NCBI GenBank assembly: GCA_947448095.1
Contig: CANFNN010000192.1
Location: 1-5,800 of the forward strand
DNA: 5,800 nucleotides
Direction of reading: 5' to 3'
From: Bacteriovoracaceae bacterium
GTDB lineage: Bacteria > Bdellovibrionota > Bacteriovoracia > Bacteriovoracales > Bacteriovoracaceae
Shown here: positions 1 through 5,800 of the stretch, in pieces
Numbering within the stretch: position 1 is the stretch's first letter
How the letters are laid out: each line of letters begins with the position of its first letter
Translations under genes and position numbers: made by a program
The notes under the pieces: generated by a model
What the model saw: the letters and a program-made list of their open reading frames with translations, nothing else
Databases searched by the model: none
What the model was told of the DNA's origin: nothing

Positions 1-2
1 AT

Positions 3-1070
3 CCCTTTGTATATTCAGAAACGAATAAGAAATTATTTTTAAACAGTTTTAAAGAGAATGCTCTCAATCATTACATGAATCATGATTTTACCCATAAACT
101 TTGGGACAAGCTTGGTTTTCATCCGGATATGATTAAGACTGAAGAGGACCTCGCACTTGTTCCAGGCACCATGGTTCATTTATTTAAAGAACACGAACTA
201 TGCTCGGTAGCAAAAGAGGATCTGGAATTAGTCCTGACAAGCTCAGGGACCGGAGGCCAAAAGTCGCAGCAGTTTTTGGACCATGAAAGTCTCGCCAATG
301 TGAAAAAACTAGCTCTCACTATTCATCAATCTCTAGGCATGGCCGATGAGAGAAAATATAACTACCTCTGCTTTACTTATGATCCCGCCATCGCGAACGA
401 TTTAGGCACAGCTTTTACCGATGAGCTCTTGACCAATTTTACCGGCAAGAACGAAGTTTATTATGGGATTCAATGGAACGAGGGGACGCAAGAGTTTGAG
501 TTAAATGAAAAAGGGATTTTAGAAACATTAAAACGTTTTACAGCAGCGGATATTCCGACACGCATTTTAGGTTTTCCTGCCCTATTGTTTGAATTGATCG
601 AAAAAAATAGTCTCACTATCGATCTAGGCAAAGATTCATGGCTCCAAACAGGTGGGGGATGGAAGGGCAAAGCTGAGAAAGAAATTCCCAAACATGAGTT
701 TCGAAAAATGATTCAGCAGCGTCTCGGAATTCCAGTTGAGCATCAAAGAGATCTTTTTGGGATGGTGGAGCACGGAATACCGTATGTCGACTGCGCCCTT
801 GGGAATTTGCATATTCCAAACTACGCTCGCGTTTATACTCGTTCGCCAAAAGATTTGAGTCTTTTGCCTAAAGGGCAAAAAGGGCTTTTGCATTTTTTGT
901 GTTCTTATAATTTTAGTTATCCTGCCCCGAGCCTTCTGACGACTGATTATGGAAGAGTGGGAGAGTGCTCGTGTGGTATCAAGGGCGATACATTGATTCT
1001 TGAAGGCCGGGCCGGAGTGAGTAAACATAAAGGGTGTGCTTTGAAAGCACTCGAGCTATTAAAGGTCTAA
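3..1070 (+). CDS. luxE: LuxE-family acyl-protein synthetase (5' end outside window)
   Basis: LuxE-family enzymes activate a fatty acid with ATP to acyl-AMP, load it on their own C-terminal cysteine and hand it to the LuxC reductase. Counting from the first in-frame Met (base 75), I see the P-loop-like TSSGTGG at 55-61, GGGWKGKA at 193-200, the family signature RDLFGMVEH at 225-233, TTDYGRVGE at 289-297 and a C-terminal KGCA whose Cys321 fits the acylated cysteine of LuxE. Cys240, His246, Cys298 and Cys300 could form a metal site. The frame stays open to the left edge, and the 24 residues before Met75, ending in NHY, resemble the LuxE N-terminal region. There is no Shine-Dalgarno site before 75. 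The true start is therefore probably upstream of the window; a start at 75 is the fallback. The next gene begins one base after the stop, so the two are co-transcribed. Family assignment is strong; the substrate is unknown. Confidence 0.88.
   Translation, partial: PFVYSETNKKLFLNSFKENALNHYMNHDFTHKLWDKLGFHPDMIKTEEDLALVPGTMVHLFKEHELCSVAKEDLELVLTSSGTGGQKSQQFLDHESLANVKKLALTIHQSLGMADERKYNYLCFTYDPAIANDLGTAFTDELLTNFTGKNEVYYGIQWNEGTQEFELNEKGILETLKRFTAADIPTRILGFPALLFELIEKNSLTIDLGKDSWLQTGGGWKGKAEKEIPKHEFRKMIQQRLGIPVEHQRDLFGMVEHGIPYVDCALGNLHIPNYARVYTRSPKDLSLLPKGQKGLLHFLCSYNFSYPAPSLLTTDYGRVGECSCGIKGDTLILEGRAGVSKHKGCALKALELLKV
1061..1065 (+). promoter_or_regulatory. Shine-Dalgarno site for the luxC-ligase fusion gene
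   Basis: AAAGG lies six bases before the ATG at 1072, inside the last codons of the luxE-like gene. It supports 1072 as the start and suggests translational coupling of the pair. Confidence 0.6.
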
Positions 1071-1071
1071 T

Positions 1072-3498
1072 ATGTATTGGTTCGGAAAAGATCTTCAAAA
1101 TAATGAATGGAAGCTGGCCGAACATTGGTCAAGTATTGCACCTCTTAAAAAAGATCTCGCCCTTACACCCTTGAATCAAATTTTAAACATGCTTGATGCT
1201 TTTTCAAAAGAATGCAGTGAGGGCTCGGATTTTTTTAATCAATCAATCCCCACACTGATTCAAGACTCAGGCTTTTCTGAAGCTGAAGTCAAGTCGACCC
1301 TGAGTCTATTGCCGGGGCTTTTGTCCAAAGAGAGTCTTGAGGCCAGAATCAGATCCGAATTCACTAGCGAAAAAGTCATCGATCAGTTTACTAAACTTCC
1401 TCACTTTGGTGGACTGGTTAAAGCTGTGCCTAAAGGTCTGCTTCTTCACGTTACGGCCGGAAACGTTTTTTTAAGTAGTATTGATTCCCTCATAATGGGG
1501 TTTTTGACTAAAAATATTTCTATTCTTAAAGTCAGTAGCTCAAATCAATTTTTTCCTTTGTTCTTTGCACGTAAGCTTCAAGCCTTTGATAAAGAGAATG
1601 TTCTTGCCAATAAATTTGCCATCCTTCACTGGAAAGGTGGAGATCATGAAACGGAATCCTTCATTAAATCCAAAGTGAATACAATTGTTGCTTGGGGTGG
1701 CGAGGAAATGGTTAGGGCGTATCAAAAAGACTTACCTCAATCGGTAAAGCTTTTGGATTTTGGTCCTAAGATATCCTTGCAGATCATTTCTAAGGATGCG
1801 CTTGAAAATAAAGACCTCAAGAAAATTGCAGAGGCAGTGGTGCGTGATATCACACCATGGGATCAGTCTGCTTGCGCTTCTCCGCAAAATCTTTATCTTC
1901 AAGAGGGGATTGATGAAAATGACTTGGTGGATGCGATTGATCAAGCCTTTTTAAACGCCCCCGTTCGTGGAGACATTTCTGATGATGAAGCCGTCGAAAT
2001 TCAAAAAGAAAAATACCGTGGTTATTATTCCGAGCTAATGGAAGGTGGAAGAGTCCTTTCAGGCAAAGAACATTTAATTCATGTCGAAGAAAATAAATTT
2101 CTCAAACCCTCTCCTTTAGGAAGGTCTTTAATCATTAAGCGTTTTAAAGATGCTGAAGACCTTTATCTACACTTAGAACCATTTTCGTATTATTTGCAGT
2201 CTTGCTCATACCTGTTAAGTGAAGCCGAGAAGACGTCTTACTTGAGTCTTCTTTCTCTCACGGGCCTCAAGCGATTTGCTCCTTTAGGAACTATCACCTG
2301 GGGAATGGATGGAGCCCCACATGATGGCCGCTTTGTATTAAGGGAACTTGTAAATTTTATCGGAGATGAATCCCGGATTCAAGATTATGGTGAAAAACAC
2401 ACCTACCTTCAGACTGCGACTAAGCTCAAAGAGCATTTTGAAAAAACGAGGCATCCTCAGGGTTATATCTTTTCTTCTGGTGGAACCACGGGAGATCCTA
2501 AGTATGTTCATTTTAGTTATGAAGAGTTTGACCGTACAACAGATATGCTGGCGTATAACTTTCGCGCCCAGGGAATAACTTCCGGAACTACGGTTGCAAA
2601 CCTTTTTGTGGCAGGAAATCTTTGGTCCTCATTTTTAGCTGTCGAAAAAGCGCTGGAAAAAATTGGAGCGATTCAGCTACCAATAGGGGGACTTTGTCCT
2701 AGTGAGAATATTCTGACTTACTTAAAGAAATTTAAGCCAGATGTAGTGATGGGAATTCCTTCTCTGCTAGTCATGAATGCCGAACAGGCCCTCGGTATGG
2801 GGGAAGATCTCAAAATTAAAAAAGTTTTTTATGCCGGTGAGGCGATGTCTGAGTCCCGAAGAGAGTTTTTAAAGAAAACTTGGGGCACTGAATACTTTGG
2901 ATCCGCTGGTTACGCGAGTGTCGATGCGGGAGTGATTGGTTACCAATGCCTTGAGTGTGGACCGGGTGAGCATCACCTTTTCACAGACATGGTTCAAATG
3001 AAAATCATTGAAGGTGAAGCGGTGGTTTCCTCTTTAAGTCGAGATTCCATGGCAATTAGAAACTATGCAACGGGAGATCGAGTTGAATGGGTTGATGACT
3101 TGTGTGGCTGTGGCCGCAAAGACAGAAAGTTCAAACTGCTTGGACGTATTGATAATATGATTCAGATTTGGTCGTGTCGTTTACTGTTAGGGGATATTGA
3201 AAGATCTCTTAAAAATCTTGATCCTGCTATCTTATCGTATCAAGTTATTTTAACCGAGACGACTCAAGAAAAGACAGTGACTGAAATAATGGAATTGATT
3301 TATGAATCAACTCCTGGAAATGAAATTGAAGAGACTTTACTTATGAAAGAAATTTATCTTAATTCTCGTGACCTCAAAGATACGCTTTCTCTTGATTCAT
3401 TTTCTCAGTTATTCAGAGTTACTTCAAAACAGCATGGTGAGATCAAGCGTAACGAAAGAACGGGGAAAATCTCAGTCATCTCAGATAGAAGAAATTAG
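1072..3498 (+). CDS. LuxC-type acyl-CoA reductase fused to PaaK-like AMP-forming ligase
   Basis: This is a two-domain protein of 808 residues. Residues about 1-440 match LuxC fatty acyl reductases, which reduce a cysteine-bound acyl group to aldehyde with NADPH. They carry HVTAGNVF at 126-133, AWGG at 207-210 and the active-site segment DQSACASPQ at 264-272 with catalytic Cys268. LuxC alone is usually near 480 residues, so the rest is an added module. Residues about 445-808 match the adenylate-forming (ANL) superfamily, closest to phenylacetate-CoA ligases: P-loop SSGGTTGDPK at 468-477, YAGEAMSE at 587-594, FGSAGYASVDAG at 609-620, YATGD at 665-669, GRIDNM at 691-696 and C-terminal RTGKI with Lys799 in the usual catalytic position. 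Cys626, Cys629, His634/635, Cys678 and Cys680 look like the zinc site of PaaK-like ligases. All core motifs are present, so both halves look active. No signal peptide is visible; it is probably cytosolic and partners the upstream LuxE. Whether the ligase makes acyl-CoA or loads the reductase directly cannot be told. Confidence 0.9.
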   Translation: MYWFGKDLQNNEWKLAEHWSSIAPLKKDLALTPLNQILNMLDAFSKECSEGSDFFNQSIPTLIQDSGFSEAEVKSTLSLLPGLLSKESLEARIRSEFTSEKVIDQFTKLPHFGGLVKAVPKGLLLHVTAGNVFLSSIDSLIMGFLTKNISILKVSSSNQFFPLFFARKLQAFDKENVLANKFAILHWKGGDHETESFIKSKVNTIVAWGGEEMVRAYQKDLPQSVKLLDFGPKISLQIISKDALENKDLKKIAEAVVRDITPWDQSACASPQNLYLQEGIDENDLVDAIDQAFLNAPVRGDISDDEAVEIQKEKYRGYYSELMEGGRVLSGKEHLIHVEENKFLKPSPLGRSLIIKRFKDAEDLYLHLEPFSYYLQSCSYLLSEAEKTSYLSLLSLTGLKRFAPLGTITWGMDGAPHDGRFVLRELVNFIGDESRIQDYGEKHTYLQTATKLKEHFEKTRHPQGYIFSSGGTTGDPKYVHFSYEEFDRTTDMLAYNFRAQGITSGTTVANLFVAGNLWSSFLAVEKALEKIGAIQLPIGGLCPSENILTYLKKFKPDVVMGIPSLLVMNAEQALGMGEDLKIKKVFYAGEAMSESRREFLKKTWGTEYFGSAGYASVDAGVIGYQCLECGPGEHHLFTDMVQMKIIEGEAVVSSLSRDSMAIRNYATGDRVEWVDDLCGCGRKDRKFKLLGRIDNMIQIWSCRLLLGDIERSLKNLDPAILSYQVILTETTQEKTVTEIMELIYESTPGNEIEETLLMKEIYLNSRDLKDTLSLDSFSQLFRVTSKQHGEIKRNERTGKISVISDRRN

Positions 3499-3502
3499 AT
3501 AA

Positions 3503-3521
3503 TGTTCTTTTGTTAGGAACA
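3503..3521 (+). other. Small stem-loop just after the luxC-ligase stop
   Basis: TGTTCTT (3503-3509) can pair with AGGAACA (3515-3521), seven pairs including one G-U, around a five-base loop. No T-run follows, so it is at best a weak terminator or mRNA 3'-end structure. Its place five bases after the stop codon is the main reason to note it. Confidence 0.25.
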
Positions 3522-3565
3522 GGTAAAGAAGAGGTTAGGTTTTAGGTAACTAGGTTGATCCTAGG
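3513..3565 (+). repeat. Five [T/C]TAGG elements in the spacer before plsC
   Basis: TTAGG occurs at 3513-3517, 3535-3539 and 3542-3546, and CTAGG at 3550-3554 and 3561-3565, giving five TAGG cores in 53 bases. The last two lie in a small inverted repeat, CTAGG (3550-3554) with CCTAG (3560-3564) around TTGAT. Spacings are irregular. This could be a protein-binding or leader structure or simple low-complexity drift. I see no convincing sigma-70 promoter in the 93-base spacer. Confidence 0.3.
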
Positions 3566-3591
3566 CTTAAACTCTGTTTTCCTGTTACTAG

Positions 3592-4380
3592 ATGAAAATA
3601 TTAAAGCTAATTGCCTTCACATTTTGTATGAGCTCATTTGTTTTAGTGAGTTTGCCTTTTTTACCGTTGCTTCTTGTTTTGAAAATGTTTGCCAGACAAA
3701 AGCTTGTTTTTCTCGTCTCACTTTTATCGAAATCTTTAGTTAAAACGTTAAACATAAAAGTTCAATACAAGATCCCTGACGAATACGAGGCTAATAAAAA
3801 TTATCTCATCGTGTCTAATCATCTTTCTTACCTTGATGTTATTATTCTCGCTGCCAAATTTCCAGGATGCTTTGTCACTTCAAAGGAAATTCAGCGCACG
3901 CCAATTCTTGGGCAGCTAACCAGTTTAGCCGGATGCGTTTTTGTTGATCGAAAAGATAAAAGTAAAATTAAAGATGAAATAACTGAACTACGTTCAGCGC
4001 TTGATTATGGATTAAATGTAGTGGTCTTTCCTGAAGCAACTTCAACAAATGGTGAGGACGTTTTAAGATTTCGGCGGCCTCTTTTTGAAGCATCTATTGC
4101 CACTCAAAAACCAATTCTTCCCATCACTATTAATTATCTTAAAATTGATAATTGCGATGTTACAACGGTAAATAGGGATATCGTCTGTTGGTATGGGGAT
4201 ATGGGCTTCCTAGGTCATTTCTTAAAAGTGTTAGAACAAAAGACCATCATTGTTGAAATTATTCTGTCTGCGCCATTTCTTCCGGAGCTTCTTCCTTCGC
4301 TTGATCTTGCTCTTAAAAGTCACCAAATGGTTAAGTCCAAATATATCTGTTTTTCAAATCCGGCCATGGAGGCTTTATGA
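3592..4380 (+). CDS. PlsC-family lysophospholipid acyltransferase
   Basis: The family moves an acyl group from acyl-CoA or acyl-ACP to a lysophospholipid or related acceptor at the inner membrane. A hydrophobic N-terminal segment (about residues 6-32) gives a membrane anchor. The four acyltransferase blocks are present: NHLSYLD at 76-82 (catalytic His77 and Asp82), GCVFVDR at 114-120, FPEATSTNG at 146-154 and ILPITI at 175-180. The third block has Ala149 where FPEGT is usual, a conservative variant; Glu148 and Thr150 are kept. Its 262 residues fit the family. A TAG stop lies directly before ATG 3592, so the start cannot be further upstream, and this start keeps the whole membrane segment. No Shine-Dalgarno site is visible before it. 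The gene overlaps the next one by ATGA. With the upstream LuxE/LuxC pair it suggests a lipid-modifying operon. The acceptor is unknown, so I do not name it plsC outright. Confidence 0.87.
   Translation: MKILKLIAFTFCMSSFVLVSLPFLPLLLVLKMFARQKLVFLVSLLSKSLVKTLNIKVQYKIPDEYEANKNYLIVSNHLSYLDVIILAAKFPGCFVTSKEIQRTPILGQLTSLAGCVFVDRKDKSKIKDEITELRSALDYGLNVVVFPEATSTNGEDVLRFRRPLFEASIATQKPILPITINYLKIDNCDVTTVNRDIVCWYGDMGFLGHFLKVLEQKTIIVEIILSAPFLPELLPSLDLALKSHQMVKSKYICFSNPAMEAL
4368..4372 (+). promoter_or_regulatory. Shine-Dalgarno site for the GNAT-like gene
   Basis: GGAGG lies four bases before ATG 4377, within the plsC-like gene. It fixes the start of the downstream frame and, with the ATGA overlap, points to translational coupling. 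Confidence 0.65.
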
Positions 4381-4577
4381 TTGAAATTTATAATAAGCCC
4401 GGCCTAAATTTACCAGAATCAGAAAGAGAAAAACTTCATCAAGAAATTCTTGAAATAGCTAAAGAATGTCTTGATGATCTTCCAGATTACCAGTGTCTTT
4501 CTGGGAGAAAATCCGAATATGATCGATTAATTATATCTGTCTCGAGAGATCAGCAAGGAAAGATGAATGCGTTTTGT

Positions 4578-4580
4578 TGA
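4578..4580 (+). other. In-frame TGA interrupting the GNAT-like gene
   Basis: The codon order is GCG TTT TGT TGA TCT TAC ATT, that is A-F-C-stop-S-Y-I. Single base changes to TGG, CGA, GGA or TGT would restore a sense codon. TGA serves as a normal stop for the plsC-like gene in this window, so a reassigned genetic code is not supported. Confidence 0.85.
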
Positions 4581-4584
4581 TCTT

Positions 4585-4615
4585 ACATTCTCAAAACAGA
4601 AAAAAATGGGAATGT
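4585..4615 (+). other. Hairpin four bases after the in-frame TGA
   Basis: ACATTCTC (4585-4592) can pair with GGGAATGT (4608-4615), eight pairs including one G-U, around a 15-base A-rich loop. Its place just after a TGA resembles the position of a bacterial SECIS element, but the large A-rich loop does not look like known SECIS loops. It may be chance. Confidence 0.25.
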
Positions 4616-5167
4616 TCTCCATTTGGGACTCACTTGCGTTAGCCCTTCAGCAAGAGGTGAAGGCCTTACCCATCTGCTTACGAGTAAAGTGATTACTTGC
4701 TATCTTTTAAGATATTCTTTATTTAAGGCTGCCTGGATTAGTAACGTCGCCTGTGTGCTCTCGAGTCTGGGAAATGTGGCAATGCATTTTGAGAATGTTT
4801 ATCCTTCCCCATTTGTAAGCCATCCTTCTAAAGAGCAAGTTGAGATCGCTCAATTTATTGATCAAAATTTTCGTAGGGAACTCTATATCAACCAAAATGC
4901 AGTTTTCTCAGAAAAGAATTTTGTCTTTAAAGGAAGTGTTCCCGGCACGATGTTTAGTAAAGATGAGGATGATCGTAAATTTTATCATAGAGATAGCGGC
5001 TTAAATGGGTTTTACAAGGAAGTCATTGATTTTAAAAATGGCGATGAGGTCCTACAAATTGGCCAAGTGAGTTTGTTGACTTACCCAAAATATCTCTTCA
5101 AGAAATGGAAGAGGAAGAATCTCAGCAATAATAAAGAAGTGCGCCCTATGACAAGCTCATACGGCAG

Positions 5168-5704
5168 TTAGGATTTAAAAAAATCAAGTAGAGCTAATGG
5201 CAGTGGCGTTTTATCCCAATTAAGAGAATATTTTTCTTTGAGTTCAAAATTAAGAGCCACTTCTTCAACAGACCCTAGTTCACGCTTTTCTAAAACTTCT
5301 TTTTCAGAAAAACAAAATTCTCCGGCTTTTTTTTCAACGTCATGAGCGTTGAACGCCAGACACCCAAAAGGTTTCACCTCTCTGGGAAGTGGACAGCCTA
5401 ATTCTTTATGATTAAAAAATGGACAGGTATAGGTTCGGCGTATGAAGGAGCGTTTGCCGTTACCAAATGATTGATCGAGCCGATACTTGGCGACAGTTTC
5501 TAAAAGCCGGATTTTTAATTCTTCATCAAAAAGATGATTGGCCTTTAAATAATCCACTAGCTCGACGGCTTCAACTGGCGTCACCATCATGGAATTGGCT
5601 TCATAGGTGCAACAGGTTCCTGAGCAACCCTTACAGTCTTTGCCTGAGTTTTCTAACTCATTCATTCTTTCGATCAGGATCTGTCTTCTCAAATAGGCAC
5701 TCAT
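5168..5704 (-). CDS. YkgJ-like cysteine-cluster (CxxCxxxCC) protein
   Basis: A 178-residue cytosolic protein of the YkgJ / UPF0153 type, thought to bind zinc or iron; no reaction is established for the family. The hallmark is C24-KG-C27-SGT-C31-C32, followed by TPVEAVEL (42-49) and a second cysteine group: YTCPFF (Cys94), ELGCPL (Cys104) and PFGCLAF (Cys115). This is the usual order in the family. Cys131 is extra. The gene runs against the GNAT-like gene and their stop codons overlap by four bases, so it is a separate transcription unit and there is no room for a terminator between them. No Shine-Dalgarno site precedes ATG 5704; a possible sigma-70 promoter would place the transcript start about there, suggesting a leaderless message. 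Met14 is an alternative start with a weak purine stretch just before it; it would keep the whole cysteine cluster. I see no functional link to the lipid genes. Confidence 0.82.
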   Translation of the reverse strand: MSAYLRRQILIERMNELENSGKDCKGCSGTCCTYEANSMMVTPVEAVELVDYLKANHLFDEELKIRLLETVAKYRLDQSFGNGKRSFIRRTYTCPFFNHKELGCPLPREVKPFGCLAFNAHDVEKKAGEFCFSEKEVLEKRELGSVEEVALNFELKEKYSLNWDKTPLPLALLDFFKS

Positions 5705-5710
5705 GAAGCG

Positions 5711-5739
5711 AAAGTAAGTCGATAGCTTCCGATAGTCAA
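5711..5739 (-). promoter_or_regulatory. Candidate sigma-70 promoter for the ykgJ-like gene
   Basis: On the minus strand, TTGACT (5739-5734) is followed after 17 bases by TACTTT (5716-5711). The -35 box matches consensus at five of six positions; the -10 box keeps the key T, A and final T. Transcription would begin about 5703-5705, at or next to the ATG. Confidence 0.45.
5720..5735. repeat. Direct CGATAG repeat one helical turn apart
   Basis: CGATAG occurs at 5720-5725 and 5730-5735 (CTATCG on the minus strand), ten bases from start to start. The pair lies in the spacer and edge of the -35 box of the candidate ykgJ promoter, where a bound regulator would block or alter transcription. Operator function is inference. 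Confidence 0.3.
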
Positions 5740-5755
5740 TCCACCTTACTGAATA

Positions 5756-5761
5756 TAAAAT
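5756..5761 (+). promoter_or_regulatory. Candidate -10 box for the right-edge gene
   Basis: TAAAAT matches the sigma-70 -10 consensus at five of six positions and lies 27 bases before the ATG at 5789. No good -35 box stands 16-18 bases upstream, so the promoter is weak or needs an activator. Confidence 0.3.
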
Positions 5762-5788
5762 AACAGTCTATTTTCATTAAGGACCTAT

Positions 5789-5800
5789 ATGTCGAAGCCA
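5789..5800 (+). CDS. Start of an unidentified gene, cut by the right edge
   Basis: ATG at 5789 opens a frame reading M-S-K-P to the window end. AAGGA at 5779-5783, five bases before the ATG, is a good ribosome site, and an AT-rich -10-like box lies upstream. Four residues do not allow any family call. It runs divergently from the ykgJ-like gene and shares its 84-base upstream region. Confidence 0.5.

Larger units (their letters stand above)
4377..5171 (+). pseudogene. GNAT-like acetyltransferase gene with one in-frame TGA
   Basis: One frame runs from ATG 4377 to TAG 5171, broken only by TGA at 4578-4580 (codon 68). Without that stop it would encode about 264 residues. The frame does not shift, and protein-like sequence continues directly after the stop. 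The best family signal lies across and after it: a beta strand HLGLTCVSP (82-90, counting the TGA as one codon), then R-G-E-G-L-T (93-98), the Q/R-x-x-G-x-G/A acetyl-CoA loop of GNAT enzymes with Thr in the last place. The C-terminal half (LTYPKYLFKKWKRK near the end) is unfamiliar to me. The 5' piece alone (67 residues) lacks the acetyl-CoA loop. The 3' piece has only a TTG at 4623 without a ribosome site. A recent nonsense mutation or sequencing error is likeliest; readthrough or selenocysteine is less likely. GNAT assignment is moderate and the substrate is unknown. The start is coupled to the plsC-like gene. Confidence 0.65.

Noticed and set aside
58..78. Six-codon frame from ATG 58 ending at TGA 76-78, as a leader peptide
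   Set aside because: It lies within the open LuxE frame, which reads through this stretch with family-like residues.
636..1028. Minus-strand frames inside the luxE-like gene
   Set aside because: They mirror a coding region with clear LuxE motifs and show no motif or ribosome site of their own.
3..3498. Bioluminescence (lux) operon
   Set aside because: Only LuxE- and LuxC-like proteins are present. No luxA, luxB or luxD is visible, and these families occur widely in non-luminous bacteria.
3555..3743. Short frame starting at TTG 3555 overlapping the plsC start
   Set aside because: It has no ribosome site or family signal, and the other frame here encodes the PlsC membrane anchor and continues into all catalytic blocks.
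4623..5171. Separate gene starting at TTG 4623
   Set aside because: The TTG has no ribosome site, lies inside a GNAT-like strand (HLGLTCVSP), and is in the same frame as the upstream part, so it is the rest of one interrupted gene.
5160..5180. Bidirectional terminator between the convergent genes
   Set aside because: The stop codons overlap by four bases and I see no stem with a T-run at the junction.
5467..5706. 79-residue plus-strand frame across the ykgJ-like gene
   Set aside because: It is antisense to the conserved cysteine cluster and its codons give no recognisable protein.
1..5800. CRISPR array, tRNA, rRNA, insertion sequence or integrase
   Set aside because: No regular repeat-spacer pattern, tRNA-like fold, terminal inverted repeats or transposase-type protein was found on reading either strand.

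Overview
This window looks like a moderately AT-rich bacterial chromosome segment: dense genes, short spacers, clear Shine-Dalgarno sites at some starts and none at others. The gene set (LuxE- and LuxC-like acyl-activating and reducing enzymes without visible luciferase genes, a PlsC acyltransferase, a GNAT-like protein and a cysteine-cluster protein) would suit a Gram-negative environmental bacterium. A Bdellovibrionota/Bacteriovorax-type organism is my best guess. It rests on general resemblance only and is low confidence.

Layout: (1) about 3-1070 (+), a LuxE-family acyl-protein synthetase cut by the left edge of the window. (2) 1072-3498 (+), an 808-residue fusion of a LuxC-type acyl-CoA reductase with a PaaK-like adenylate-forming ligase, one base after the LuxE stop. 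(3) 3499-3591, a 93-base spacer holding five [T/C]TAGG elements and small hairpins. (4) 3592-4380 (+), a PlsC-family acyltransferase. (5) 4377-5171 (+), a GNAT-like gene that overlaps plsC by ATGA and is interrupted by one in-frame TGA at 4578-4580. (6) 5168-5704 (-), a YkgJ-like CxxCxxxCC protein that meets the GNAT gene tail to tail with a 4-base overlap. (7) 5705-5788, a divergent promoter region, followed by the start of another (+) gene at 5789.

Genes 1 and 2 form a tight pair. LuxE would activate a fatty acid as acyl-AMP and pass it through its own cysteine to the LuxC active-site cysteine, where NADPH reduces it to an aldehyde. The fused ligase is a second acyl-activating module on the reductase chain. 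No luxD or luxAB is visible, so bioluminescence is not supported here. The nearby PlsC suggests that the aldehyde or acyl product goes into membrane lipid chemistry, for example fatty alcohol or ether-lipid formation; this is inference. The strongest points for follow-up are the LuxC-ligase fusion beside a separate LuxE, the single in-frame TGA in the GNAT-like gene, and a possible leaderless promoter with a spaced CTATCG repeat in front of the ykgJ-like gene.
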